This document shows, piece by piece, positions 30,788-39,222 of a stretch of 64,000 bases of DNA; the first letter of the stretch is position 1, and each line of letters starts with the position of its first letter. This stretch comes from CAZIAK01 sp964537035 (lineage in GTDB: Bacteria > Planctomycetota > B15-G4), in assembly GCA_964537035.1 (NCBI GenBank), contig CAZIAK010000022.1, positions 1 to 64,000 of the forward strand, given 5' to 3'. The notes under the pieces were generated by a model. That model did no database searches. It had not been told where the DNA came from and was given only the letters and a program-made list of their open reading frames with translations. A program made the translations under genes and the position numbers.

Positions 30788-33667
30788 CTATCGACCGAGG
30801 TAGCCGAGGGCTCGCATCTGCTCGAGAGACTCGGCGTCAACGGTCGTCGTGCTGGCCTCGTCGCTCGCGTTGGCCAGGAGCGCACGGCGGACCATGGCCT
30901 GGGTGCGGAGGTGCTCTGCCCACACGGCTCTGAATCCGGGGAGGACGCCGAAGCTGATGTCTGCCAAGCTTGGCCCCTGGGGCAGTTCGCCCAGCATGCC
31001 CGAGTCGTCGAGAAGCGTGCCTACCAGGTTGCCATCCAGCCCGACTAGGCCACCTTCTTCGGAGAAGACCGAGAACGAGCCCCATCCGGAGTGGTGTGGA
31101 TCGACAGCTGAAATGGCCAGCGCGTTCTCGGGCACGGCGAGTTCGCCGGTGACATAGGGCACGAGGCTGTGCCCACCGACACGCGATGGGCCATTGAGGC
31201 TGGTGACATCGACGCCAGCCAGGTCGAGCAGGGTGGCGCCCATGTCGATATTCTCGACGGGAGCGGCGTAGACAGTGCCGGGGTCAATCTGGCCCGGCGC
31301 TCGAATGATCAGTGGCACATGTACGGCCTCGGGGACCATCTGGGTCCACATGTGTCCCCACTTTCCATACTCGCCGAGCAGCTCCCCGTGATCGGAGGCG
31401 AGAGCGACGATGGTGTTGGGCTCTCCATCGCGTTCCCAGAGCGCGAGGCGGTGGTCGAGGAACTGACCCAGTGCTCGGTCGAGGCTCTCCAGATCGCTGT
31501 TGTAAAGGGCGATGCGGGCGGCCCGGGTGGGCTGCTTGTGCCAGGGTGGGTCGAAGCGCTCCACGGGCTCAAGGACCTCTGCGTTGTCCCGAGTTGGCGG
31601 TACGTAACCATCAGGTTGAGTGCGGGGGCCATAGGGCCCGTGGACTTCCATCAGATGCACCCAGGCGAAGAGGTCCTCTTCTTCGAGGTTGGCCAGGCGT
31701 GGCTCGGCATGCGTGTCGAGAAACTGCTGGGTGGTGGGCGGCCCGCCGTCGAGGAGCATCTCGTCGAAGCCCTGGTCGAGACCGTTGGCCTTGCCGGCAT
31801 GGGCGTTGCTGATGATGGCCACCGTGTGATAGCCAGCGGAGGCAAAGCTCTCAGCGAGGGTGACGTAGGCTTGATTGAGGTGTTCGCTGCCATCGGTGAC
31901 GCTGGTGGACGCCACATAGTGCCCGGTCATGATCGAGGGCATGGACGGTCGGGTCCAGTGCGCCTGGGAGAAGCAGCGATCGAAGCGCACGCCTTCCTCG
32001 GCGAGTTGGTCGATACTGGGAGTGAGGTTGCTCGGGTGCCCGTAGCTAGCGAGAGCGTCGGCGCGCAAAGTGTCCACAAGAACGAGAAGGACGCGACGAG
32101 GCGCAAGCTCTGTGTCAATGACCCGGAGCCCGGACCAAAAGAGGACGGCGCCAGAATGAAGGTCGTCGCTGATCAGCAACAGGCGTCGAGCTGTGCTGGC
32201 CAGATCAGCGTCGAGTTCGATGCGCAGCTCCAGCCATCCCGCAGCAGAACCCACCGCACCCTGAAGCACAGGAGTGCGCTGACCTGCGCTGTCTTCGACC
32301 ATGACCTGGTACTGGACCTGGCTGCCCTGCTGTCCCGCGAGGAGTGCCACGGCGCCCTTGATCAATCGCCCAGCGGGAGCAGGCCAGGGCATGGAGAACT
32401 CGCCAGGCACGCTCTGCCACAGTGCAGGCCGTGCGCTCTTGGCGAACTCTTTGACCTCGACCCCATGGGTGGAGCCTGTGTAGACAACGCTGGGGTCCGA
32501 GAGGATCAGCGGGGCCAGCTCCAGCGAGAGCGGTCCGCTGCCTGGACCAGGCGAAAGTACGATGCGAGAGAGTCGGGTCCGGCCTGAACTCAGCTCGGCC
32601 GTCATCAAGGTGCCCCGTTCCAGAGGGCGGCGAATCTCGATCGACTGCCATTCACTGGAGGGGCTGATGGGTACAAGCACCCAGGGGCTCTCGCCTGTGC
32701 TGCCGTCCGCCTTGACCGTTTCAAAGGTGAGTTTGAGTTCAGAGCCCTGGTGCACGCGAGCGCGGATCAGAAGCTGAGCGACTCCTTCGGCGGAGATGTC
32801 GAGACCGCTGGCGCTGGCCAGGGGCTGCTCGGCGGAGCAAGGCAGGACTCCTGCCTGAAACGCTTCGGCGCCCTCGGCCATGAGTGGCACCTCCCGGGGC
32901 TCTCGCGCTGGCGGTGCTGTTGTGTCCGTCGAGAAGGGGATCCCGCCGAGGTCGCTGAACATCCGCACCGTTCGAGGGTGTGTCGAGGCATGGGCGACGG
33001 GCAATGCCTCGGGACCATGACGCTCTGCCGCGAGTTCGCGTAGACCCTGGTGGCGTTCCGCTGTGCGCAGCGTGTCGGACATGGTCCACCACGAGCGCAT
33101 GCTAGAAAACCCGATCCCTGACACGACGACCATGGCAAGGGAACAGACCTGCAAGATGGGGGGGCTACCCTTGCGACGACAAGACAGACTCAACAAGAAC
33201 GCTGCGATCGCTCCGAAGAGAAGCACGTTCCCTGCGAGTCGCGCGTCGGCGCTGAGGCTCTCTCGCGAGCCCGACATGAAGACCTGATACGAGCGCCCGT
33301 TGGTACGGGGGTCGCTGCCGTCGGACGCCGCCATGAAGACGCGGTTGCCCCAATGTGAAAAGAGCCCGCCTCCCTCGTCGCGAATCGTGGCGTGAATGGC
33401 GTGGGGCTTGAGCTCAAGGCCATCCTCGAAGAGTTGCAGGGGTGACTTGTAGCTGGGGTCGTCTGGGTGATCTTTGCCCCTGTCGCTGGGGATGTCAGTT
33501 TCCACCGGCGCCAGGTAGGAGAAGCCGCCGTTGGCCTGGAAGCTGAACGGCGCAAGCTCGACCAACTGTGGAGGGCCGGCGAGTTCCAGCGGCAGCCAGA
33601 GCAAGGCTCCTGCAGCCAAGCTGGCGACAAGGAGTGTCCAGCTCACGAGGGGCGCCAGGATTCTCAT
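30788..33667 (-). CDS. Large membrane-anchored sulfatase-fold protein with a SHWG module
   Basis: The 959-residue protein has an N-terminal membrane segment, a SHWG module (about 33280-33550; SHWGNR, SDPRTNGRSY), one or two more membrane segments, a beta-rich region of about 300 residues that includes EWQSIEIRRPLERG and VYTGSTHG, and the catalytic domain from about residue 525. There DTLRADALASYG, HWTRPSMPSIMTG, HGPYGP and SDHGELLGEYGKWGH supply the metal ligands and a Thr at the nucleophile position. It ends LGYLGR. GAGAGGA lies 5 bases before the ATG. It shares its full architecture with the protein at 34497-37367. The true substrate is unknown; sulfatase activity is doubtful because of the Thr. 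Confidence 0.88.
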   Translation of the reverse strand: MRILAPLVSWTLLVASLAAGALLWLPLELAGPPQLVELAPFSFQANGGFSYLAPVETDIPSDRGKDHPDDPSYKSPLQLFEDGLELKPHAIHATIRDEGGGLFSHWGNRVFMAASDGSDPRTNGRSYQVFMSGSRESLSADARLAGNVLLFGAIAAFLLSLSCRRKGSPPILQVCSLAMVVVSGIGFSSMRSWWTMSDTLRTAERHQGLRELAAERHGPEALPVAHASTHPRTVRMFSDLGGIPFSTDTTAPPAREPREVPLMAEGAEAFQAGVLPCSAEQPLASASGLDISAEGVAQLLIRARVHQGSELKLTFETVKADGSTGESPWVLVPISPSSEWQSIEIRRPLERGTLMTAELSSGRTRLSRIVLSPGPGSGPLSLELAPLILSDPSVVYTGSTHGVEVKEFAKSARPALWQSVPGEFSMPWPAPAGRLIKGAVALLAGQQGSQVQYQVMVEDSAGQRTPVLQGAVGSAAGWLELRIELDADLASTARRLLLISDDLHSGAVLFWSGLRVIDTELAPRRVLLVLVDTLRADALASYGHPSNLTPSIDQLAEEGVRFDRCFSQAHWTRPSMPSIMTGHYVASTSVTDGSEHLNQAYVTLAESFASAGYHTVAIISNAHAGKANGLDQGFDEMLLDGGPPTTQQFLDTHAEPRLANLEEEDLFAWVHLMEVHGPYGPRTQPDGYVPPTRDNAEVLEPVERFDPPWHKQPTRAARIALYNSDLESLDRALGQFLDHRLALWERDGEPNTIVALASDHGELLGEYGKWGHMWTQMVPEAVHVPLIIRAPGQIDPGTVYAAPVENIDMGATLLDLAGVDVTSLNGPSRVGGHSLVPYVTGELAVPENALAISAVDPHHSGWGSFSVFSEEGGLVGLDGNLVGTLLDDSGMLGELPQGPSLADISFGVLPGFRAVWAEHLRTQAMVRRALLANASDEASTTTVDAESLEQMRALGYLGR

Positions 33668-33710
33668 GCAATCCTCTCAGTCGTGGGCATCAGCCCTTGA
33701 GAGGCTCTTG

Positions 33711-34316
33711 TCACGGAATGCGGATCCGGTAGGTGCGACCGTTGCTGCGAGGATCCGAGTTGTCCGAACTGGTGAACAGCAGCCGCTGTCCCCAGTGCGA
33801 GTAGGCCCCCATGCCTGTTTCTCGGATGAGTTTGTGCACCGAGTTGCTTGGGCCCAGGAGTTCGCCGTCTTCCTCGACGACCAGAACGCTGCGCTTGGGA
33901 TCCTGGGAGTTGCTTGCGAAGTCGGCATATTCGGCGGGCAGGGCGACGGCGGTGGCCAGACCCGTTTCTGGTTCCATGTCAGTGATATCGAGGGTCAACC
34001 AGTTACCGGCGCCGGACCCGTGGGCTGGAGACTTGGCGGGGGGCGGGGTGCCCTTTGCTGAAGCGAGTGCTCCCGTTCCCGAGGTCTCTGCGATGGAGTC
34101 TTGGAGGTCCGTCACACCCTCAGCATGGCTCTCGTTCGACCCGTCGCTTGCTTGAGCTGCGGTCTGGCTGTCGTTGTTTGAATCAACGCTGCAGGCGGAG
34201 AGAAGGGCGAGCAGCAGCGCAGGAAAAGTGTTGATCAGCCATCCCCAAGAGCGACGGGTGCTCCGCGAGGGCTGGTGGGAGGGCGTGACCGGGCTGTCGA
34301 GCATCGTGGGCACCAT
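33711..34316 (-). CDS. Lipoprotein consisting largely of one SHWG module
   Basis: The 201-residue product has a lipoprotein signal (ALLLALLSACS, lipid Cys near residue 42), a Ser/Ala/Gly-rich linker of about 65 residues, and one SHWG module as its only folded part (about 33712-33960; EEDGELL, SHWGQR, SDPRSNGRTYRI). The frame ends right after the module. This shows that the module can stand alone and lies outside the cytoplasm. The start is uncertain: ATG at 34316, ATG at 34304 and TTG at 34322 are all possible, and AAGGA lies upstream. It sits 43 bases before the next sulfatase-fold gene. The 180-base spacer upstream holds a 7-bp-stem hairpin (34380-34408) and nothing else I recognise. Confidence 0.75.
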   Translation of the reverse strand: MVPTMLDSPVTPSHQPSRSTRRSWGWLINTFPALLLALLSACSVDSNNDSQTAAQASDGSNESHAEGVTDLQDSIAETSGTGALASAKGTPPPAKSPAHGSGAGNWLTLDITDMEPETGLATAVALPAEYADFASNSQDPKRSVLVVEEDGELLGPSNSVHKLIRETGMGAYSHWGQRLLFTSSDNSDPRSNGRTYRIRIP

Positions 34317-34496
34317 GGGCAAGGCGGTCCTTAGCAGCGTTTCTTGGGCAGGGCTGACCGCGCCTGGAGCGGTCCGTTGCCAGCACTCCGCAAGAAGTGG
34401 CGTGCTGGTCCCGAACTGGCAAGCTTAGACATGTTGGCTGCAGACGACAACGCTTGTCCACGCACCGCAGAGCCGGCTGGGCCAGGCGCCCCGCGG

Positions 34497-37367
34497 CTAC
34501 CGGCCGAGGTACCCCAGCGCCTGCATCTGGGCCAGTGATTCGGCGTCGAGCGACTGCTCCGCGCTGCCAGCCTGGCTGGCCCACATGGCTTCACGCATGG
34601 CGGCTTGGCTGTCGAGGTAGGCCTCCCACAAATCCCCGAAGGGACGGCTGAGATCGGCGCCCACTTCGGCCAGGGTTGCGGGCTGGCCAGGGTGCCACTC
34701 GACCATGGTGCCGTTCGCTCCACTGATCGTGCCGACGACCTTGCCTGTTTCTGCGATGGTCCCGCCCAGTGCATCCCAAACTGACATGGCTCCCCGGCTC
34801 CGGCCTCGTTCGTACGCTGAGATGGCCAGGTCCCCATGGCGTCCCGTGTCCGTGCCGTCGAGCAGTGGCACCAGGCTGCGGCCGTGGTCTGGGCGTTCCA
34901 TGCCGGGGGACCAGGGCTGTACGCCAGCCAGGTCAAGAAGCGTGGGGCCGATGTCGATGTTCTCGACGGGCAGGGACCAGGTAGAGCTGGCCGGAATGCG
35001 CCCCGGTGCTCGGACGATCAAGGGCACGTGGACAGACTCGGGCAGCATGCGGTTCCATTCGTGCCCCCAGGTGCCGTCGTACTCCCCAAGAAACTCGCCG
35101 TGATCGGCTGCCAACGCAATCACCGTGTCGGGGCCGGGCCCTGCGTCCCAGGCGGCGATGCGCTCGTCCATGAACCGCCCGAGCGCGATGTCCATGTTCT
35201 CCAGGTCGCTGCCGTACAGCGCCCGACGAGACTCGGCGGTGGGGTTCGGGTTCCACTTGCGATCGTAGCGGTCGTCCCAAGGCACAGACTGGCCTTGGGG
35301 CTGCTCGAAGTCAGCAGGCTTCTCGAACGGGCCGTAGGGTCCGTGCACCTCCATCAGGTGAATCCAGGCGAAGATGTCCTCGTCTTCGAGAGTGTCCAGA
35401 CGGGGGTCGACGAAGGTGCGCAAGAACTTGTCGGTGTCGTCGGTGTTGGTCTCCAGGATCATCTCGTCGAGCCCCTGGATCAGGCCGGCAGCGGGACCCG
35501 CATGGGCATTGCTGACGAAACCCACAGAGAAGAAACCTGCTTCGGAAAAGTGCTCAGCGAGGGTGTCGTAACTGTCGGGCAGGTAGAGACCAGCACTGTG
35601 CACCCCCGTACCTCGGACGTAGCGGCTGGCCATGATCGATGGCACGGACGGACGGGTCCAATAGGCCTGGGCGTAGCAGCGCTCGAACAGCGCACCCTCT
35701 GCGGCGAGCGCGTCGATGACGGGCGTCGCGTTCTTGGGGTTGCCGAGACAGGCCAGGGCGTCCGCGCGAAGAGTGTCGACGAGCAACAGAACCACATGGC
35801 GTGCGGGTCGCGTCGTGTCGATCAGGCGCAGGCTGCTCCAGGCCAGGATCGTCTCATGGGGCAGGGCTTCTGTGCCGATCACGAGCCCGGTCGGATGCCG
35901 GGACGCGAGAGGGGCGAGGTCAACGTCGATCTGCTGCCAGGGGGATCCGGTCTGCGCAGCCCCTGAGGCGACGGTCTCTCTGGAACCGTCGGCGAATACG
36001 GCGGCCACATCGTAGCTCACTGCAACCCCAGCCTTCGCAGCGAGGGAGGCGACCGATCCGCGAAGACGCGCTCCCGCGCCCTCTGGCCAAGGCAGCTCGA
36101 ACTCGCCAGCGGTGCTCTGCCACACAGCCGGGCGGAGCGTGCGGTCGATCTCCAACGTGTCTGTCCCGTGGGTGGATCGCGTGTAGACCGCCATGGCATC
36201 GGACAGGCGCAAGGGCTCGATCTCCAAGACCAGGGCCTCGCTTGCGAGCTTGGTCGGACCCAGCTCGATGCGCGTGATGGGGCTCTTGCCGCTGATCAGC
36301 CAGCGAGCCACCTGGTCACGGTTCAGGGGCCGGGAGACCCGGATGGTCTGCCACTCGCCGTTCGGTTGCACGGGCAAGATAAGCTGGGCCTCGCTGAGTG
36401 TGGTGGCGTCGCTGTCGTCATGAAACGTGAAGCGCACCTCGGTGCCCTGGAGCACCCTGGCCCGAAAGATCATCTCGGCCAGGGTGTCGCCAGCCACAGC
36501 CAGGGGACCTTCGCTCACCAGGACGCAGCCGTCTTCCAGGCGAATGACCCCATCCTTCACGTCGGCGCAGTCGCTAGGCACAAGGGGCACGGCGAGGGGC
36601 TCTCGGAGAGTCAGTGGCTGCCCCTTGATCGCAAAGGGCAGAGAGGGCCCGTCGTTCAGCAGGCGAGTGGTGCGTGGCCGGTCGCTGGCGTGGGCGCTGG
36701 GCAAGCTGGCGCCATCGCCGCCCGCCTTCAGCCGTTGAGCCATCTCAGCCAAGGGTTGGCCTTCGTCAGCGCCGTATTCGCTGCGCGTGTTGGTGAAGGC
36801 CAACACGACCACGGCGGCGGTGAGCAAGAGCCTCGTGCCTTGCGCAGGGAGGGAGCCGCGCCACAGCAGGCAGAGGGCGACCGCGAGCACACTACTGATC
36901 AGCAGGCAGCTACGGGCCTGTCGTGCCCGGTCCACGATCAGCCCCGGGGCCACCGGGAGGTGCAGCTCGTAGCGCTTCCCGTTGTCTCGGGGGTCGCTGC
37001 CGTCCGTCGAAGAGAAGTAGAGGTTCTTGCCCCAGTGAGAGAAGCGCCCCTCCCCTCTTTCGCGGATGGTCTGGTGAAGGGCATGGGGGGTGAGGGGGAC
37101 GCCGTCTTCGAGCAGGCCGAGCTGGGATTCGCCGCCATTGTCAGAGGGGATCGAGAGGTCCAGGACGACGAGGCTGGCGAAACCGGTGTTGGTCTTGATG
37201 TTCGCCGGATCGATGGCGATGCGATCACCGGGGGCCACGAACTCCGGTGGCTGCTTGAGTACGACCGCTGAGCCAATGACGACGAGTAGCGCCAGGATCG
37301 TACCGAGGGCGGCCAAGCGTCGTGAGAGGGAGGACCTGGTGGGGCCGGTCGAGGGGTGTGGGTTCAT
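34497..37367 (-). CDS. Large membrane-anchored sulfatase-fold protein with a SHWG module (first gene of the set)
   Basis: The 956-residue protein has the same plan as the protein at 30788-33667: membrane segment, SHWG module (about 36955-37235; SHWGKN, SDPRDNGKRY), membrane segments, a beta-rich region with EWQTIRVSRPLNRD and VYTRSTHG, and a catalytic domain from about residue 527. There DTLRADALACLG, YWTRPSVPSIMASRY, HGPYGP and ADHGEFLGEYDGTWGHEW are seen. The usual MTG after the nucleophile is replaced by MAS. It ends LGYLGR. No Shine-Dalgarno site is visible. It is divergent from the phosphonate operon, 175 bases away. Confidence 0.88.
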   Translation of the reverse strand: MNPHPSTGPTRSSLSRRLAALGTILALLVVIGSAVVLKQPPEFVAPGDRIAIDPANIKTNTGFASLVVLDLSIPSDNGGESQLGLLEDGVPLTPHALHQTIRERGEGRFSHWGKNLYFSSTDGSDPRDNGKRYELHLPVAPGLIVDRARQARSCLLISSVLAVALCLLWRGSLPAQGTRLLLTAAVVVLAFTNTRSEYGADEGQPLAEMAQRLKAGGDGASLPSAHASDRPRTTRLLNDGPSLPFAIKGQPLTLREPLAVPLVPSDCADVKDGVIRLEDGCVLVSEGPLAVAGDTLAEMIFRARVLQGTEVRFTFHDDSDATTLSEAQLILPVQPNGEWQTIRVSRPLNRDQVARWLISGKSPITRIELGPTKLASEALVLEIEPLRLSDAMAVYTRSTHGTDTLEIDRTLRPAVWQSTAGEFELPWPEGAGARLRGSVASLAAKAGVAVSYDVAAVFADGSRETVASGAAQTGSPWQQIDVDLAPLASRHPTGLVIGTEALPHETILAWSSLRLIDTTRPARHVVLLLVDTLRADALACLGNPKNATPVIDALAAEGALFERCYAQAYWTRPSVPSIMASRYVRGTGVHSAGLYLPDSYDTLAEHFSEAGFFSVGFVSNAHAGPAAGLIQGLDEMILETNTDDTDKFLRTFVDPRLDTLEDEDIFAWIHLMEVHGPYGPFEKPADFEQPQGQSVPWDDRYDRKWNPNPTAESRRALYGSDLENMDIALGRFMDERIAAWDAGPGPDTVIALAADHGEFLGEYDGTWGHEWNRMLPESVHVPLIVRAPGRIPASSTWSLPVENIDIGPTLLDLAGVQPWSPGMERPDHGRSLVPLLDGTDTGRHGDLAISAYERGRSRGAMSVWDALGGTIAETGKVVGTISGANGTMVEWHPGQPATLAEVGADLSRPFGDLWEAYLDSQAAMREAMWASQAGSAEQSLDAESLAQMQALGYLGR

Positions 37368-37504
37368 GTTTCGCGCGGTTGCCTGCGAGGGTGGTTGCCA
37401 GCCGAGCGTCCCGGGGCCCTGGCCGAATCAGGGGCGCACAGCATATCCGCCGTCCCCAGCGGGAATCCACACGTGGCGGCTGTCGGGGAGCCATTCGCGG
37501 CTGC

Positions 37505-37510
37505 TAGAAT
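37505..37510 (+). promoter_or_regulatory. Candidate -10 element (TAGAAT) of the phosphonate operon
   Basis: TAGAAT lies 32 bases before the GTG start of the PEP mutase gene, inside the divergent 175-base spacer. The same GCTGCTAG context precedes the TAGGAT upstream of the gene at 52066. The -35 region is weak (TGTCGG 18 bases upstream). This is a pattern match only. Confidence 0.4.
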
Positions 37511-37542
37511 CACACACTGGGCATCTAGGCCAGGAGCACCCC

Positions 37543-39222
37543 GTGCACAAGTCGAGCCAGCTGCGACAGGCCATGCAGGGTGATGTTCCGGTCCAGTGCA
37601 TTGGCGCCCACAACGGGCTCGGCGCACGCTTGGCCGAAGAAGCTGGCTTCGACGCGGTCTGGGCCTCTGGCCTCGAGATCTCCACGGCGGCGTGCGTGCC
37701 CGACGCCAATATCCTGACCATGACGCAGTTCCTGGAAGCTGCCGTCGAGATGGACCACGCCACCCGCCTGCCGGTGATCTCTGACTGCGACACGGGCTTC
37801 GGCAACAGCAACAACGTGATCCACATGGTCAAGAGCTATGAGGCCGCGGGCATCGCCGCGGTGTGCATGGAGGACAAGCTCTTCCCCAAGGTGAACAGCT
37901 TCGTGCCCGGCCGCCAAGAGCTGGCCCCCATCGCCGAGTTCGTGGGCAAGATCATGGCGGCCAAGAACGCTCAGCGCACGAGCGACTTCATGGTCATCGC
38001 CCGGGTCGAGGCGCTCATCGCCGGCTGGGGACACGACGAGGCCATGACCCGCGCCGAGGCCTACCGCCGGGCGGGGGCCGACGCGATCCTGATCCACAGC
38101 AAGCAGCGCACACCCGACGAGATCATGGCCTTCCTGAAAGAGTGGGACCATCGCTCGCCGGTGGTCGTGGTGCCCACCACCTACCCGCAGCTGACGGCCA
38201 CCGAGCTGAAGGCGGCGGGTGCCAACATCGTCATCTACGCCAACCACGGGCTCCGCGCGGGCATCGGCGCGGTCACCGACACCTTCGCGCGCATCCTGAA
38301 GGACGAAGGCACCATGAACGTGGTCGAAGAGCTCGTGCCCATGATGCGCGTGTTCGAGATCCAGGGCATGGTGCGCATGAAGGAGCAAGAAAAAGAGTTC
38401 CTGCGCACGGGGGCCAAGCCGGTCCGCGTGGTGATCCCTGCGGGCGGCGACATCGACCTGCCCGAAGACCTGGCCGCCTTGGTCACGTCCAACGGCCCCC
38501 GGGCCATGCTCGATCTGTACGGCAAGCCCATGGTCGAGCGTCAGCTTGACGCCTTCGCCCTGGGTGGCGTGCAAGACGTGGCCCTGGTGGGCCCCTTCGA
38601 GCGCACGGACATCCCGGTGGACAACGTCGAGGTCGTGCACAGCGAGTCGCACTCCATGCTCGACACGGTGCACGCGGGTCTGGTCGCCTGCCCTCCCGAG
38701 CCCGGGGGCTCCACGCTGATCTGCTACAGCGACATCTTGTTTGGCAAGCAGGTGGTCGACCGCATCGTGGGCTGCGACGCCGAGATCGGCATCCTGGTCG
38801 ATCGCTCCTTCACCGAGGGTGGCCGCTCCACCACGAAGGCCCTCGACTACGTGTTCACCGAGCCCGCTCCCGCAGACGGTCGACTGCTCGATCTCGACCG
38901 CCGCTACACCGTGCAAGACGTGGGCAAGCACATCGACCCGCGTGAGGCCCACTTCGAGTTCATCGGCCTGATGTCCCTCGACGAGGCGGGCTACGCCACC
39001 TTCATGAAGCGCTACGACCAATGGAAGGTCGAGCGGGCGGGCAAGGCCTTCGGTCACGCCAAGACCTTCGAGCAGGCCACGCTCACCGACTTCCTGCAAG
39101 AGCTGGCCGACGCAGGTCAGGCCATCACAGCGGTGGTGCAAGACCGGGGCTGGCTCGAGGTCCACGACTTCGACGACTACCGGGCGGCCATCGAGCAGCT
39201 CAGCGGAGAGTCCGAGGCATGA
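37543..39222 (+). CDS. pepM: Phosphoenolpyruvate mutase fused to a nucleotidyltransferase-like domain
   Basis: Residues 1-290 are a PEP mutase, which turns PEP into phosphonopyruvate, the committed step of phosphonate synthesis. The diagnostic EDKLFPKVNS lies near residue 110, and DTGFGN near 85 supplies a metal-binding Asp. Residues 295-559 resemble a sugar-phosphate-type nucleotidyltransferase (PRAMLDLYGKPMVERQ, ICYSDILFG), but the nucleotide loop is altered: it begins VIPAGGD and lacks the usual AAGxGxR. Fusions of PepM with CTP:phosphonate cytidylyltransferases (PntC type) are known. AGGAG lies 7 bases before the GTG start. Its stop overlaps the next ATG in an ATGA. Confidence 0.92.
   Translation: MHKSSQLRQAMQGDVPVQCIGAHNGLGARLAEEAGFDAVWASGLEISTAACVPDANILTMTQFLEAAVEMDHATRLPVISDCDTGFGNSNNVIHMVKSYEAAGIAAVCMEDKLFPKVNSFVPGRQELAPIAEFVGKIMAAKNAQRTSDFMVIARVEALIAGWGHDEAMTRAEAYRRAGADAILIHSKQRTPDEIMAFLKEWDHRSPVVVVPTTYPQLTATELKAAGANIVIYANHGLRAGIGAVTDTFARILKDEGTMNVVEELVPMMRVFEIQGMVRMKEQEKEFLRTGAKPVRVVIPAGGDIDLPEDLAALVTSNGPRAMLDLYGKPMVERQLDAFALGGVQDVALVGPFERTDIPVDNVEVVHSESHSMLDTVHAGLVACPPEPGGSTLICYSDILFGKQVVDRIVGCDAEIGILVDRSFTEGGRSTTKALDYVFTEPAPADGRLLDLDRRYTVQDVGKHIDPREAHFEFIGLMSLDEAGYATFMKRYDQWKVERAGKAFGHAKTFEQATLTDFLQELADAGQAITAVVQDRGWLEVHDFDDYRAAIEQLSGESEA

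Noticed and set aside
23589..37367. Calling the cluster a polysaccharide-sulfate utilisation locus
   Set aside because: The catalytic position is Thr in all complete enzymes, there are no glycoside hydrolases or TonB/SusD-like genes, and the partners are GT-C-like membrane proteins, which suggests synthesis or modification and not degradation.
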